From the NCBI GenBank assembly GCA_021234155.1, contig JAJEKV010000021.1:11781760-11845759 (forward strand): DNA of 64,000 bases, in the 5' to 3' direction. This stretch comes from Isoetes taiwanensis (Eukaryota; Streptophyta; Lycopodiopsida; Isoetales; Isoetaceae). The translations under genes were made by a program, and so were the position numbers. This document shows positions 35,350 to 47,180 of this stretch, in pieces (position 1 is the first letter of the stretch; each line of letters begins with the position of its first letter). Below the pieces are notes generated by a model. It saw nothing but the letters and a program-made list of their open reading frames with translations, did not search any database and was not told the DNA's origin.

Positions 35350-38300
35350 CTTTGTTTAATATAGTATTAGAGCAATGATCCAAACTGAAAGGAAAAGCTA
35401 GAAGGACGATCTACGATGAAGATCGAAAGCTTGAACTATAGCAATGCCTATTAATGGTTCGTCAGAGTTCAGGCCAAACTCTGTGAGAAAGGTTTGTGGG
35501 GCATCATGAATGGGAATGAACTAAAACCAAGTGACAATTAAAAGCCTAGTAGCTCCAACGATAGCCCAAGTTGTGAAGGGTGCAGGAGAGAGCAACGAAA
35601 TTGAAGCCAAGGCAAGAGAAGCAAATTAGCAAGCAGTTGCAAAGTGGCTCCGGAGGGATTGGTCTGCTAAGAGCCGGATACTTAGGTATCTTGATGATAC
35701 TCTAACACCCCAAATAGCTGAAGCTCCAACTGCCAAATATGCTTGAGAAGAATTGCAGAAGTCATACAAAGCATCAACACTTTTCTACACTAGCTAATAT
35801 ATATGCGATTGTCTTCAATACCAAGCTAAGGGATGGCATGGGGATGGAAGAATACATTGGCACTATTCGTCAGGCATCCAAACAACTTCAAGGGATGAAT
35901 AAAGGAATCGAGGATGACCTCATTGTAGGAGCACTATTGCTGGGCCTTCCCAGTTCCTATAATAATGTAAAAAAACATTATAGGTTTAGTGGAGAAAGTC
36001 GAATTAGACTGGGCCTGTCAGCAACTCTTGCTGGAAGAAAGAAATAAAAAAGGGATCAAGAAAACTAACTCCAAAGAAATACAAGCTCTTGCTAATGGAA
36101 GGGAAGAAACTCGCAAGTGCTATACTTGCAATGAAATAGGACACTTGGCCAAGGACTGCCACAAACCAAATAGGAGAAAGAGAAGGGCTCTTGATAGAAA
36201 GGAAACTGAGAGAAGGGGTAGAGATGCCAAAGCCAACAAAGCATCAAAGACTGACTCATCAAAGTCCTCGAAATCTGACACAGAATCCGAGAGCTCAGAC
36301 TCCTTTGTCTCTTAATATGATAAAGCCTTTGTGTGCATCCGAGAAAGAGATAACAAGATTAAGTACCATAGATGTATGTACAAAATCATTTTTTACATGT
36401 CACATTGTATGCATTTTGTAGCAAGGAAGTTGTGGCAGCTCATATGTATGATTCTATGTTGGATGAACAAGCTGCACACTCAAAGCATGATAGATGAATC
36501 TAAATGCTGCTTGGCTCAGACACTTTTGGGATGTGGTATCTAGACTTAGGAGCCACAAATCGCATGACTGATGTAAGAGATATCTTTGTGGCTTATGAAG
36601 AATTTAGTCACAGAATGTGAAAATGGAGAAAGATAAACTTTCAGTAGCAGGAATCGAGACCATCAAACTGCAAATGCCATTCGGACCTATGGAATTCAAA
36701 AGAACACTCCTTGTTCCTGACCTTGAGGCAAATTTATTGTCAATATCTAAATTGGATGATGCCAAATTACTGGTTAATTTTGGATATGGGTAGTGTGTAA
36801 TAAAAAACAGGTCAGATGTTGTGCTGGCCATGGGAGACAGAGATGGTGATTTATACAAGTTGAGTTGGTCCATAAATGTTGCACTGAATGCATGTACCTC
36901 TAACAACATCCAACTTTGGCATGAAAGATTAGGACACCCAAATTTTCCATTGCTCAAAGACATGACAAAGATGAAGATGGTCCATGGCCTACTAAAAATA
37001 GAACCACGCAAGGAACTCTGTAAAGGCGGCATGTTGGGCAAAATGCACAGAAGAAGCTTTCACAAGGGAAAATTCCATAGGGCCTCACAATGCTTGGAGC
37101 TTGTTCATATGGACGTCTGGGGGCGTGCCAAGGTGACATCGATTGGTGGATCTAGGTACTTCTACTTATGGTTGATGATTTCAGCAAAAAAATGCGGTTT
37201 ATTTTCCCAAACATAAATCAGAGATGTTTGTCTATTTTTTTTGTATATTTTGTTGTATGGAAGACCATGATTGAGAAACAACGTGATCTAATGGTCAAAC
37301 AAATCAGAACAGACGAAGAAGGAGAATTTCTCAACAAGAAATTTGATGAGTTCTGCAAAAATCAAGGGATCAAATATGAAATGTCAGTGGCACATGAGCA
37401 TCAACAAAATGGTGTTGTCGAACATAAAAATCAAACCAAGAGTGTGCTCGAGCAATGTTATTTGGCAATGGAATTGACCTCGCAATTTGGGAAAAGGTAG
37501 TTCACACTGCTTGTTATCTTTTGAATAGGCTATCAACCAAAGCTGTACCTAAAGCTGTACCAGAAGAAATCTGGGGCGGCACTAAACCAGAAGTTGCAGG
37601 TGCCAAAATATTTGGATGTGATGCTTTTGCTTATCTAAAAAAGGATAAGCTATCAAACAAAGCGATTTCATATATGTTTGTGGGAAGGATATTAAAGGGT
37701 ATCGGCTGTATATTCCTTCCACCAGGAAGATCATTATTAGATGGAGTGTTGTTTTTGTCAAATATAACTTTGATATTGGGAAAGGCAAGGGTTATAGCTT
37801 GCCTGACATGAGCCTAGGTAGTGATTCTAATGCAGAGATGAAAGTGATGTTGATGCTGATGGTCTAGAAATTACAGCTACCCCTAGAAGGTCTGGAAGAC
37901 AACGCCATATGACCAGCAGGATGCAAGAATATCTTAAGCCCAAAAGAGGCAAAAATTCCAGCTACATTGCACTCCATAATCAGATCATACCCGATGAGCC
38001 CATAAGCTATGCTGATGTTATGCAAAATCCCAACAAGCAGGCATGCCAGCAAGCTATGGCAGAAGAGTATAAATCTCTTGTAGACAATGATACAGGGGAA
38101 CTCATGGATTTGCCAAAAAGGATGAAGGCGGTGAACTCCAAATGGATCATTAAGGTCAAATACAATGACAAGAACGAGGTTAATAAATTCAAGGCCCGCT
38201 TTGTAGCCAGGGGCTACTCTCAAACTCTAGGTGTAGATTTCCATGAGACCTATGCACCTCTAACTTGCATGAACTCTATTCGAGTTGTATTGGCATTGGC

Positions 38301-39765
38301 TGCTGCCAAAGGATTTGATCTTCAGCAAATGGATGTCAAATCAACGTTCTTGCATGATAAGCTAGAGAAAGAGGTCTATTTGAAACAAGCTCCAGGATTC
38401 ATCCAACATGGCATGGCAACAAAGTGTATAAGCTGAAGAAAGCCATTGCATGATAAGCTAGAGAAAGAGGCCTATTTGAAACAAGCTCCAGGATTCATCC
38501 AACATGGCATGGCAAGAAAGTGTATAAGCTGAAGAAAGCCATTTATTGCTTAGCCCGAGACAATGGTACCAAACCATCCACAGGTTTTTCACAAAACAAG
38601 GATAACACAGGAGAAACTCGGACTGCAAGAGGCACAATGAGCATTTTATTGTGATAGTCTCTATGTTGATGACCTTATCATTGGCAATGACAGCCCTGAG
38701 TTAATGTTTGCCACTAAATCAGCCCTCAAAAGCCAATTCCACATGACTGACCTTGGTCCACTTCATTACTTCCTTGGAATTCAAGTCTTGGCTGATATCT
38801 CCACATACCATCACTATTCACCAAACCCAATCCATTCTAAACTTACTCAAGGCCTGTCACATGCATGCCAGCAAGGGCATCTACACTCCATCCATTAGCA
38901 CAGTCCCTACTGCTATCAAACTACATGATCCCTTAGACTTAGAGGGTTGTCCTACGGAAGCATCGTCGGGTCTATCATGCACTTCATGGTGTGCATCCGA
39001 TTTGACATTGCCCAAGCAACTATCCCCCTTAGTCACTTTCTGGAGCATCCTCAACCTGAGCATTGGCTTGCCTTAAAGAGACTCCTCCGCTATCTTCATG
39101 CCAACCCCGGCCTTGATATTTGTTATCAAGGCGATTTTAAGACTACTTTCCAAGATTTTGCAGATGCTGATTATGCAGGTGATACAAGCGATAGAAAATC
39201 ACGCACTGGATATTGCTTTCTCTTGCAAGGGGGAGTAGTATCATGGTGCAACAGAAAGCAAAGAGCTACTGCTATCTCTACATGTGAGTCCGAGTACATG
39301 GCATTGCGCAGAGCATCTAAGGAATGTATTTGGACTAGAAGACTCTTGGCTGAGCTTTTCCAACTTCAGACAGAAGCCACAACTCTATTCAATAATAACA
39401 GTCTGTATCTTTAGCCAAAAATCCATTTCACTGATCGAAGACCAAACACATAGAAGTGCAATAATCATTTTACTCGTGAGAAGATTGCCGAAGGACATCT
39501 CAAACTTCAGCACATGCGAACAGATAAGATGATGGCTGATACACTCATCAAGCCACTTGGAAAGAAGAGATTTGCTGAATGTGTTGCTGAGATGGGATTG
39601 GTTCAGGTGTGAGCATGCTGCAAACAGGTCAAAAATTGCTTGAAGAGAATTTAAATTATTTCCTGTTTAGTTTTATTCAGTTCAGATTTTCTTTAGTCTC
39701 TTGAAGTGTAGAAGTTTGTTTGTCTTTGAGAGATTAGCATATGAGTTTATTCTGAGAGGGAGTAC
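35350..39765 (+). mobile_element. Copia element A, internal region (decayed)
   Basis: Plus-strand gag and pol in the Copia order. Gag at about 35425-36315 has a zinc knuckle CYTCNEIGHLAKDC. The pre-integrase zinc site is WHERLGHPN near 36918. The integrase has VHMDVWG, RTDEEGEF and QQNGVVEHK, matching the D-D-E core. The reverse transcriptase has WIIKVKYN, LQQMDVKSTFLH and LYVDD near 38660-38680; RNase H has DFADADYAGD and CESEYMAL. Multiple frameshifts and stops separate these, so the element cannot be active. A block of about 95 bases (38355-38449, repeated to 38543) is duplicated in the reverse transcriptase. A purine-rich tract (GAGAGGGAG) abuts the 3' LTR. Confidence 0.9.
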
Positions 39766-39997
39766 TGACAATTATAGAGATTGTTGACAACTGTGACATA
39801 ATAATACTCATATGCTATTATTGTAAACTTGCAATTTAGGACTTTGTTTTTGGATGTTGCCAAATCAAGCTCCTTGAGTTCAGGATGTGCAAAGCGATTG
39901 CCTTGATTGCTGGAACCGTCTCTCTTTGTATGCTGGACAAGTTTCATTATATGATCAATGACAGAATGGAGTTCTCCGTATGTTACTGTATTCCTCA
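39766..39997 (+). repeat. 3' LTR of Copia element A
   Basis: Partner of 35117-35349. It is preceded by a polypurine tract, as expected at the 3' end of an LTR retrotransposon. The two LTRs have several substitutions and small indels between them, so the insertion is not very young. Confidence 0.85.
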
Positions 39998-40619
39998 CTA
40001 CTACTTCAAATTCTGATCACCCTTTAGCATATATGAACTCTATACAGCCTTGAGACCTAAATGGTCTAGTTTAAATGGCACCACACGCGACGGTCCTTTT
40101 GAAGCAGATAGAATCCTCATGCTTTAGATTATAAACAATTAGTATGCAAATTAGGTCTACCAAATATGGACCTTATAGAGATGTAGTGGGCTGTGCAAGG
40201 TTGATTTCTGCAGGGCATGTGCCAGAGAACAAGTACATAATTACGACATTAATCCAACATGATCCTCCAACTGGAAATGCTACACAACGCCTAGTCTCTG
40301 CCTTTGTCGAGCTCTTAATTGCACGCCTTCATGGAGACTGTGTTCAAGAATATAGTCAACTTTCATTAGAACAAATGCTCAATATTTTTCAGGTCCCTCA
40401 TGACAACATTTTCAGATCCTTTGTGACAGCCACCGCTCAAGTGAGAACGCCTTTTTTCTTTGCCAATCAAAACATTCTGAAGTTTGTGTGGCTTTTAATA
40501 GTGTACATATTGTGGATTATGGATCTTATTTTAGCTATGGCTTTCAATGTCCAACTCTCATCTGTGCTTTGGCCTCTCGCCTATCTGGCCCCCCTCAGTT
40601 GTGTATTATGTAGTAGATA

Positions 40620-40765
40620 ATATTCAGGGGGAAGGGATTCCACCTGAAAATTTTTCGATGCCATCGCCAGCTAAGGCAATGCACGAGCGGCGGAGCCGCG
40701 AGTGCTCTGCCAAGGCTAGTGGGGCTGCCGAGAAATTTTTCGACGGACGCCTGAAAATATCAAAC
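40620..40765. repeat. GC-rich hairpin-like insertion in the GRAS pseudogene
   Basis: Contains CCTGAAAATTTTTCGATGCC near the left and GCCGAGAAATTTTTCGACGG near the right, with CGAGCGGCGGAGCCGCGAG in the middle. The layout resembles the foldback at 22957-23091 (AT-rich arms, GC-rich loop with GCGGCGG). The pairing is imperfect. It may be a separate small insertion beside the MITE. Confidence 0.35.
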
Positions 40766-40772
40766 GTAATGT

Positions 40773-41403
40773 AATGGGACCCTCAAATTTCGTCGTAGAA
40801 GATTTTGGAGCTCTGTGGTTTCTTCAGATCTGAGCTGCCATGAAAGGAAAGAGGATCGTTTACAGGTTTCACAAGAAGTAGAGTCCAGGGTTTTTTGGAA
40901 ACTAGAAATGAAAGCAAAGGTGAGTCGTTGGAAGAATCAGCGCAGACTTCTTTGGTTCAAAGGTTTGGAGCTTTTGCAAATTCAAACTCTAATACTTAGC
41001 ATTCTAAAGTTTCTAGGCTCTATAAATTTGGCTCAGGTGAAGCGATGAAAAAATCCTGAACTTCTCATGTTTTAGCAAGACAACATCCGTCAAGATCTAA
41101 AATAAGCCTAAAACTGTATTCAAGCTGGACCCATCTGGGTTACAGACTATGAATCTAAAAACAATGCAATACAATTAGTACAGTTAAAAGGTGAGCAGAA
41201 AGGCCAAAAAGCTTCGATTCTGATCTTCTGAGCAAAGAAGCTCCCGTAAAGTCCGGCCAGTTTATAAAGAAATAAGCTCCCGCAGAGTCTGCAGCTGCGA
41301 AGGCCTCTATGTGAAATAGGTTGGCGGTACTGATCTGGAAATTCAAAGGCCAATTCCGCGTGGTAAAACAGACGGAATAGAGGAGAAATTTGAGGGTCCC
41401 ATT
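40773..41403. mobile_element. MITE-like DNA element with 19-bp perfect terminal inverted repeats
   Basis: AATGGGACCCTCAAATTTC at 40773-40791 is the exact reverse complement of GAAATTTGAGGGTCCCATT at 41385-41403. The 631-bp interval interrupts the GRAS pseudogene. The flanks, GTAATGT on the left and CATTATA on the right, may extend the inverted repeat with one unmatched base. No transposase is encoded; the frames inside (for example 40815-41048 and 41147-41566 on the other strand) are unrecognised. The superfamily cannot be assigned without a clear target duplication. Confidence 0.7.
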
Positions 41404-42332
41404 CATTATACTTATAGACCTTCTCTTTTATGGATATGCTAAGAAGATTATGGAAGATATAAGCATGAGAATAATTAAACATGCAAAATCCAAGCATGTC
41501 AATCTTAGAGTCCATGTCATTGAATACAAATGGGAAAATATAGGACCAAGTGATCTGAATTTGCATGAAGGAGATATGTTAATAATGCAGTGCTTGGCTG
41601 AAAAGAGCTTGATCCTAAAGTGTCCTCGAAAGTAATGGGTATAAAAAGTGGCAGACATGAAACTTACGCTATTTACAACAACATTTTGCAACATGAAGTA
41701 AACTGCACCTTTTGTCTTGAAGAGATTAGTGGATCTCTTCCCATTTTATGCCACCATGACAATTGCATGGAGGATGGAATAGCAAAGCAAATGGTAGAAC
41801 AGCTTATGACTTGGTAGTAGGATTGCAAATGCCATGGCATGTGAGGAATTGAAGAGGGCTGAGAGGCCTGAGACATAAAAGCACTGGCATTCTCGTTTTG
41901 CAAGTGAAGGGTTTCAACTATTGCCTCCAGACCTTAACGTTCTGAGAAGATGCGAGGATATTGTGGTCTCATATTGGAAACCCTTTTTCATGGGAACAGA
42001 CCAGGGTTAGCTCCTTGGGAATATGCGAGGATATTGTGGCCTCATATCAGAAACTTTGTTTTGCAGGAACAGATCAGTGTTGGCTCCTTGGCTAGAAAGG
42101 TCGTGTTACATATGGTTAGTCAGCATGACTACTTCTACATTTCATCAACTATTCTTCTCTAAAAATCTTACTGCTACTTCAACCATTCAAGATGTATATG
42201 TGATCACTCAAGTGAGAGTTGTAACAATTGCAATGTATTTAAGACATTATATACAATATACTGAGTGTAGAATTGCATATACATGTTTTCAAATATATAC
42301 TAGACAGAACAGAGTGGAATTGAAGACTCCAA

Positions 42333-42968
42333 CTAGTTCTTTTTTTGCAACCCCAATATGTTTATCTTCTCTTTAGGATTTTTGTTAGGCTCTAATAGCC
42401 TCAATCCAGAGCTAGAAGCAGATTCATGTGAAGCAACATGTTCCTTAAGCTCTTTATTGTCCAACTGCAACTGCTGGCATACTTGAACAAACTGCTGGAC
42501 TTGTTGTAATAAAGTCAACACCTCCTCCATAGCTATAAAATCACCAAATACGAGCAAAAAAATGCTTAGGATCAGAACAAGCAAGAACCGGCAAGGGATT
42601 CCAGTTCAAACTGTCATGAACCTACGCGAAAATAAGGAAAATACGTGAAAAACGCAAGAAATATGGGAGGAATACGCCAAGATCGGCAAAGAATCTGATA
42701 TATGAACAGGAATCAAGAGTACAATGGGCCGAAGGCAAGCAGGAACACGAGACAGATGCTTAGAAGGCTCAAGACTGGCATTGAACCGGAATGGTTCGAC
42801 AAGAAGGAGGTGCCTCCTTATATATCTAGGCCAACGGTCAGGATCGCGTCACTCCAATGGATGAGATCTCACCAAGTGTCGCACATGCATTTGGGTTCTA
42901 GAATATTCTAGAACCTCTTGAAGATAATCCCACATATAAGGAAGAGATGAGGTAATATCTTTAACAAA
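42333..42968 (-). mobile_element. Ty3/Gypsy gag start and LTR-like remnant
   Basis: On the minus strand a frame (42333-42530 from its ATG) reads MEEVLTLLQQVQQFVQVCQQ, a Gln/Leu coiled-coil-like gag start. Upstream, at about 42760-42840, is a TATA-like ATATATAAGGAGG and the phrase TTGAACCGGAA, shared with the LTR remnant at 19985-20340. This suggests a 5' LTR followed by the beginning of gag, with the rest of the element lost. The link to the Gypsy pol piece at 20.4 kb rests on these shared phrases only. Confidence 0.4.
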
Positions 42969-42969
42969 T

Positions 42970-43040
42970 ATTGGTAGCGCCCTTGGCAAAGGTGTATGAC
43001 TTGCAACTGGAAGGTTGTGAGTTCAAACTCTGTTTTGTGC
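42970..43040 (+). repeat. SINE-like tRNA-derived segment
   Basis: TAGCGCCCTTGGCAAAGG resembles a polymerase III A box, and GTGAGTTCAAACTC about 45 bases later resembles a B box. This spacing and text (TGGCAAAGG...GAAGGTTGTGAGTTC) are common in plant tRNA-derived SINE heads. The 3' end is undefined and no poly-A tail is seen. Confidence 0.4.
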
Positions 43041-44020
43041 AACTACCCTTTTGCATCCGTGTGACGACCATCTTTTGTACATACGAGTATAATGTTTGTA
43101 TGATACGAATATCCGTATGGTCGTCACAACATAGACCCTTCATCTATCCCCCACCCAAGATATCCCCAATGCAGGAAGGGGACACAGAGGTGCCTTGACG
43201 CCCATCCTCTATAAGCGTAACATAATGTCAACACTAACACTAAATAATACAATCAACTACCTCAGCACTAACACTAAATAATACAATCAACTATCTCGAA
43301 GGATAACACATCCATACTACTAAAGATACATCAAAGATATCAATATGTCGTAAAATATATGAGCTCCTACCCAGGCTCAGGCGCATAAGATAAGTAGATT
43401 GACAGCTGGGCTTTAAGATAGAGTAGACCGAGATATGGAAATGGCGGGGCTGGCTATAGACAACAGCTAGGGTTGACGGTCCTATCTCCCCGTGCATATT
43501 TTGCAGATGGGCTAGATCGGGCTCTGTCATAACTATAACCTGGCGGATACGTAGTCAGTCAAGAGCTGCTAACTAGGAATCATGAACCAGTTAGCTTACC
43601 CTCACAATACCACAATTGGGAACAATCTTTTTCAATCAGGAGAATAGAGTTGTATTTGTACCACAATTGGGACAATCTTTTTCAATCAGGAGAATAGAGT
43701 TGTATTTGTTCCTGCTTGTGTCGCAAAGATCACGGAGTTGAAAATTCCATGGTAATTAGAAGCACAATCCGTTTATCCTGTGGACACTAAAACACAAAGA
43801 CAAAATTGCGGGTTCAAGGTGACCGCAACAAATTTCTTGTACAATGAGATTTTTCAATGATCATATTTACCCATTCAGTACAAATCAGAAAGAAATTAGT
43901 GCATCAACCTCGCTATTTTTCCAAATATTCAAGGAGCGGAAAGACATTCCTCGTAACCAGCAGATGATTTATTCTTTAATCTCTGTGAAAAACATGAACG
44001 ACAATCAAGTCACCTGCACT
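43041..44020. other. No gene seen; two small tandem duplications
   Basis: CACTAACACTAAATAATACA is in a 35-base unit repeated twice near 43230-43295. A unit of about 51 bases with ACCACAATTGGGA and TTTTTCAATCAGGAGAATAG is repeated twice at about 43609-43710. No other structure was found. Confidence 0.6.
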
Positions 44021-44023
44021 TAG

Positions 44024-44437
44024 AAGCTCACGAGGTGCAAGCTTTCTGGATCCCCTTTGCATGGATGCTCTTTAACATAAATAAATATAATTAGCAGGCT
44101 TATGAGGTATAAGCCTAATAATGCTATGCCTTTCTCCTTGGCATGATCTCACATGCCCTTTAACATAAATAAAAAAATTAACAGGCTTCTGAAGTATAAG
44201 CCTAACATGGATGGATAAAGAAGAACAATGGCTTCATCAATGGCTAGCACTCTAAAATAGGCTTATAGGGCATAATCCCAATCTACAAAATGAATCAATG
44301 CTTTCCTATACAAGGCTGATCCTTTCCTATAGAAGGCTCATGAGATACGAGCCTATCTATGAGCAATCAGGCTCATGAGCTATGAACCCAACTTCAATAG
44401 TAATGCTTCTATACATGACTTATGAGGTGTAAGCCTG
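44024..44437. repeat. Seven copies of a 21-bp inverted repeat (AGGCTTAT...ATAAGCCT)
   Basis: The unit is A(G/A)GCT(T/C)AT, then GAGG/GAGA/GAAG, then TATAAGCCT or a close variant, at 44024-44044, 44096-44116, 44183-44203, 44259-44279, 44334-44354, 44369-44389 and 44418-44437. The arms AGGCTTAT and ATAAGCCT make a short hairpin. Copies at 44334 and 44369 show compensating changes (CTCAT with GAGCC). A second phrase, TTTAACATAAATAA, precedes the copies at 44096 and 44183. The cluster lies within 16-430 bases past the stop codon of the minus-strand TauE gene, so much of it may be in the 3' UTR. Confidence 0.8.
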
Positions 44438-44452
44438 CCTCTTGCTTGTGCA

Positions 44453-46942
44453 TTAGGAGGTACAAACATCATCAATTCCCATATACTCTCCTCTTCTATA
44501 CTGATCAATTGCATTTGCAATGCCCACACCACCTGCAACCAAAGCCATGACTTCAAAATGCTTTCGCTACATTAATGGCAAATTTAGAAAATAGATGGCA
44601 TACTTCTCACCTAGCGTGAAGGAACTAAGAAGAATTACAAATGCAAGGACAAAAATGATAATGGAGGTCCTGCCCAGTGCCTTTATGGTTTTTCGCAATA
44701 AGATCTGCCCCCAAAATGCAGCAACGCTACAGATTCCTGTCAGATATAAAGCTGCAAATTGACAGAAAAATGAATCATCATACATAGAGAAGCTACATTG
44801 TCCATTTACAATGCACATAACATACCATATGGAACTGGAAACCTGCCCAGAAGATAGTATTCCACTACTGACATGGAAGAAGAGAACAACATGATGAATA
44901 TTGCAGTAGCACCAGCAACCTAGAAATTCCAAATTACTAGTTGAAGTTGAATAGAACAAAGACAAATAACACAATATGTTAAGCATTTACCGTCGGGGGC
45001 TGTCCTACTTCTAGCAGTAGAGGAGCCAGAATTGCTCCACCACCAAGCCCCAATAATCCTCCAACTATACCAGCAATCACACCAGCAAAAGCATACAGAA
45101 TTAATCGAGTAATCTTGTATTCTGAACAATTATAGGTGCCTTCCGTGGTTGCACATGCTTCTTTCCTCCCCTTCTTGTACAAAACAATTGCGGCATGCAC
45201 AGCCACACTAATTGAGACGGGAACCTGATCAATTTAAGGATGTCTATAGCTTTAATTCCACCATTTAGAGTATACAAACATTCTTAGGAATCTATGTTAG
45301 AGAGAAGAAAAGGGCATACTTGTAGAAGGCTGTAGATCCAGTATTGTACACTGCACTTTATTGAGCTCGACTGCATAAAGTAAGACAGTAATAATTAGAC
45401 AAAGTCCGCTATTGCCAAACATCAAATTGCACCTGTATGGGCTGCTTCAAAAATAAAAATTAGCCTACCTTTAAATTCTCTAATACTAAATAGCTGATCC
45501 AGATTAGACAAAGAATTAAAAACGGTTTCCACCTCATGTTGCCACAAAGAGAGTCCTGAAAGTAAGAAATTTCATTATAAAGCAATCTTCTTAATCCAAT
45601 AAAACCTCGATTATCCATATTCTTACTGCAACGTCTGAAGGAACAGCAAGCTGTTCATCTGCATTTCCACCTTCTGGATCTACAACAAATGAATGCAGTT
45701 ATGGATATGTCAAAAAAATTATATATAAGATGACACCATGTTAAAACTTTTTGGGAAGGTGGGTCAGTACCGCTCTGGCCAACATTAACACACAGTGGTT
45801 GCTTCAAATCATCTTGCTGTAAAACAGTCATACAAAACCTGTGAGATTTTAAAGAGCAAAACAGTCATGCAAATGCCACAATAATCTCGTGAAAATTGAA
45901 TAAAATAACTGGAAAACCAAAGCACTTCTTCTGTACTTCTTTACAAGTCTGTGCAGATTCACTCATTCAATGAAGAAAGATGAGAATTTTACTAGCACAA
46001 AACTGCTTACCTTACTTTCCATCCCAACATTTTCCTCTTTCCACATCATAGCACCTTTATAAAAAGCCCTTGTTGATGTTGCTGTTTAACGGCAATTTTA
46101 GTGCATGCAGAAAAATTGGAGAAAGGACTAAAAAAACTACAAAAATTTGACAATGGGGCGTACAAACATTGACGATGATAAGCAGGAGAGTAGTCAGCCA
46201 TCCTGGGAACATGACATTGAAAGTTACTCCCATGCTAATTCCAAGGAGGAGCATAGGCTGAAGAATAAGTGCCATATCGTAATCGATGATTGGCATGTCC
46301 TTATTGGGGTGCTTTAGTTTCAAGTTGAACCAAACAGTCGAAACAGACTGCCCCATAATCATGCCTGCATAAAAGGAAAGTCATCAAGAACAAAATTTTC
46401 AGCAAAAATTAGCTAGAATAATTGAGGATCTGGGATCTACACTTAGATAGCGGAGGAGATGTTTTCGCATCGAATCCAAAAACTAACAACAGTAGAGGAA
46501 CAAAAATTCCACCACCTCCAACTCCTCCGACGCTACTGACAGCTGCGCCAAAAATTGCACCTACTGTGCCACCCACAGTCCGCCAATCAAATGCAAGCTT
46601 CTGAAAGAAACACATTTCACATGTGGAACCATTCGTTTTCATAATAACCATAACATCCCAATCTAGCACGGATTTGAATGCAATCAAGAAGGAAAAAACC
46701 AGAATCTGGAGAAAAAAAAGAAAAGAAAAGCTTACAGGCCAATTGGGTTCGGAACCAAGTCTGTACAAATTGCTGAAGACGCCCAAATGCGAGTTGGGAA
46801 AATGGCCATTTTGCGAAGAAATTGAGAAAACGAGGGATTCATACTGGCCAGGAAAAAAAAGAAAGAAAAGTGAAATTCCGGAAGCAGCAGCAATGGCAGC
46901 GAATGCCAAGGTAAGCGGGATGGGAGAAAGGAGAGGCGCCAT
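44453..46942 (-). CDS. TauE/SafE family membrane protein (12 exons)
   Basis: Minus-strand coding exons: 46942-46736, 46600-46441, 46364-46164, 46081-46011, 45816-45771, 45679-45627, 45555-45469, 45370-45320, 45224-44991, 44919-44826, 44751-44611 and 44532-44453. All introns are GT-AG; the total is 1425 nt or 474 aa. An N-terminal signal or first membrane segment ([17 protein letters not shown]) is followed by [20 protein letters not shown], then [19 protein letters not shown], several hydrophobic helices, a polar cytoplasmic loop (exons 4-6), and a second repeat [20 protein letters not shown]. Two glycine-rich repeats are the family hallmark. Members are inner-membrane or plant secretory-pathway transporters linked to sulfite or organosulfonate export; the plant substrate is unproven. 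The start could also be an in-frame ATG at 47002, but 46942 gives a cleaner signal. No damage seen. Confidence 0.9.
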
Positions 46943-47112
46943 AGCCGGAAAATGGGGAGCTTGCTCCGGCGCTCTGGAGTTTAAAAAGTACGTTGATGTC
47001 ATGTCACAGGGTCTGCTACGTGGGTATATGACCAGCTGCGTTATTTGGACGGCTCTGATCGTTCCTCGGAATTTTATAAGACAATAAATTTCTTATATTT
47101 GCAACATCATTC

Positions 47113-47180
47113 ACCTCTATAGAGGTAGCTTCGTCCTACAAGTAGCTTCGTCCTATAGAGGTGACTTATAGAGGTAACTT
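47113..47180. repeat. Short repeats with ACCTCTATAGAGGT palindrome
   Basis: A perfect 14-base palindrome lies at 47113-47126. Two further (C)TATAGAGGT copies follow near 47154-47175, with GTAGCTTCGTCCTA twice. It lies about 110-240 bases upstream of the possible TauE start codons, so a regulatory role is possible but unproven. Confidence 0.5.

Larger units (their letters stand above)
40144..42127 (+). pseudogene. GRAS-family transcription factor pseudogene
   Basis: Pieces of a GRAS domain occur in family order but in different frames. LHR I-like: CARLISAGHV...LIQHDPPTGNATQRL...ARLHG (40144-40380). A VHIID-type block, VHIVDYGSYFSYGFQCP with GPPQL, is near 40501-40600 after a frameshift. KHAKSKHVNLRVHVIEYKWENI with DLNL is near 41485-41570. 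A C-terminal block, MACEELKRAERPET, then a stop, then KHWHSR...GFQLLPPDLNVLRR, is near 41833-41945. A remnant of the terminal SAW motif, WLLG-stop-KGRV, is near 42080-42105. GRAS proteins (SCARECROW, DELLA and relatives) are nuclear regulators. Frameshifts, in-frame stops, a MITE at 40773-41403 and a 73-base internal duplication (near 41950-42090) show it is dead. Much of the region between the VHIID-type and C-terminal blocks is missing. Confidence 0.85.

Noticed and set aside
46623-47087. Plus-strand 154-codon frame over the TauE 5' region
   Set aside because: It is a shadow of TauE exon 1 and its first intron. The minus-strand reading gives a signal segment and conserved family motifs.
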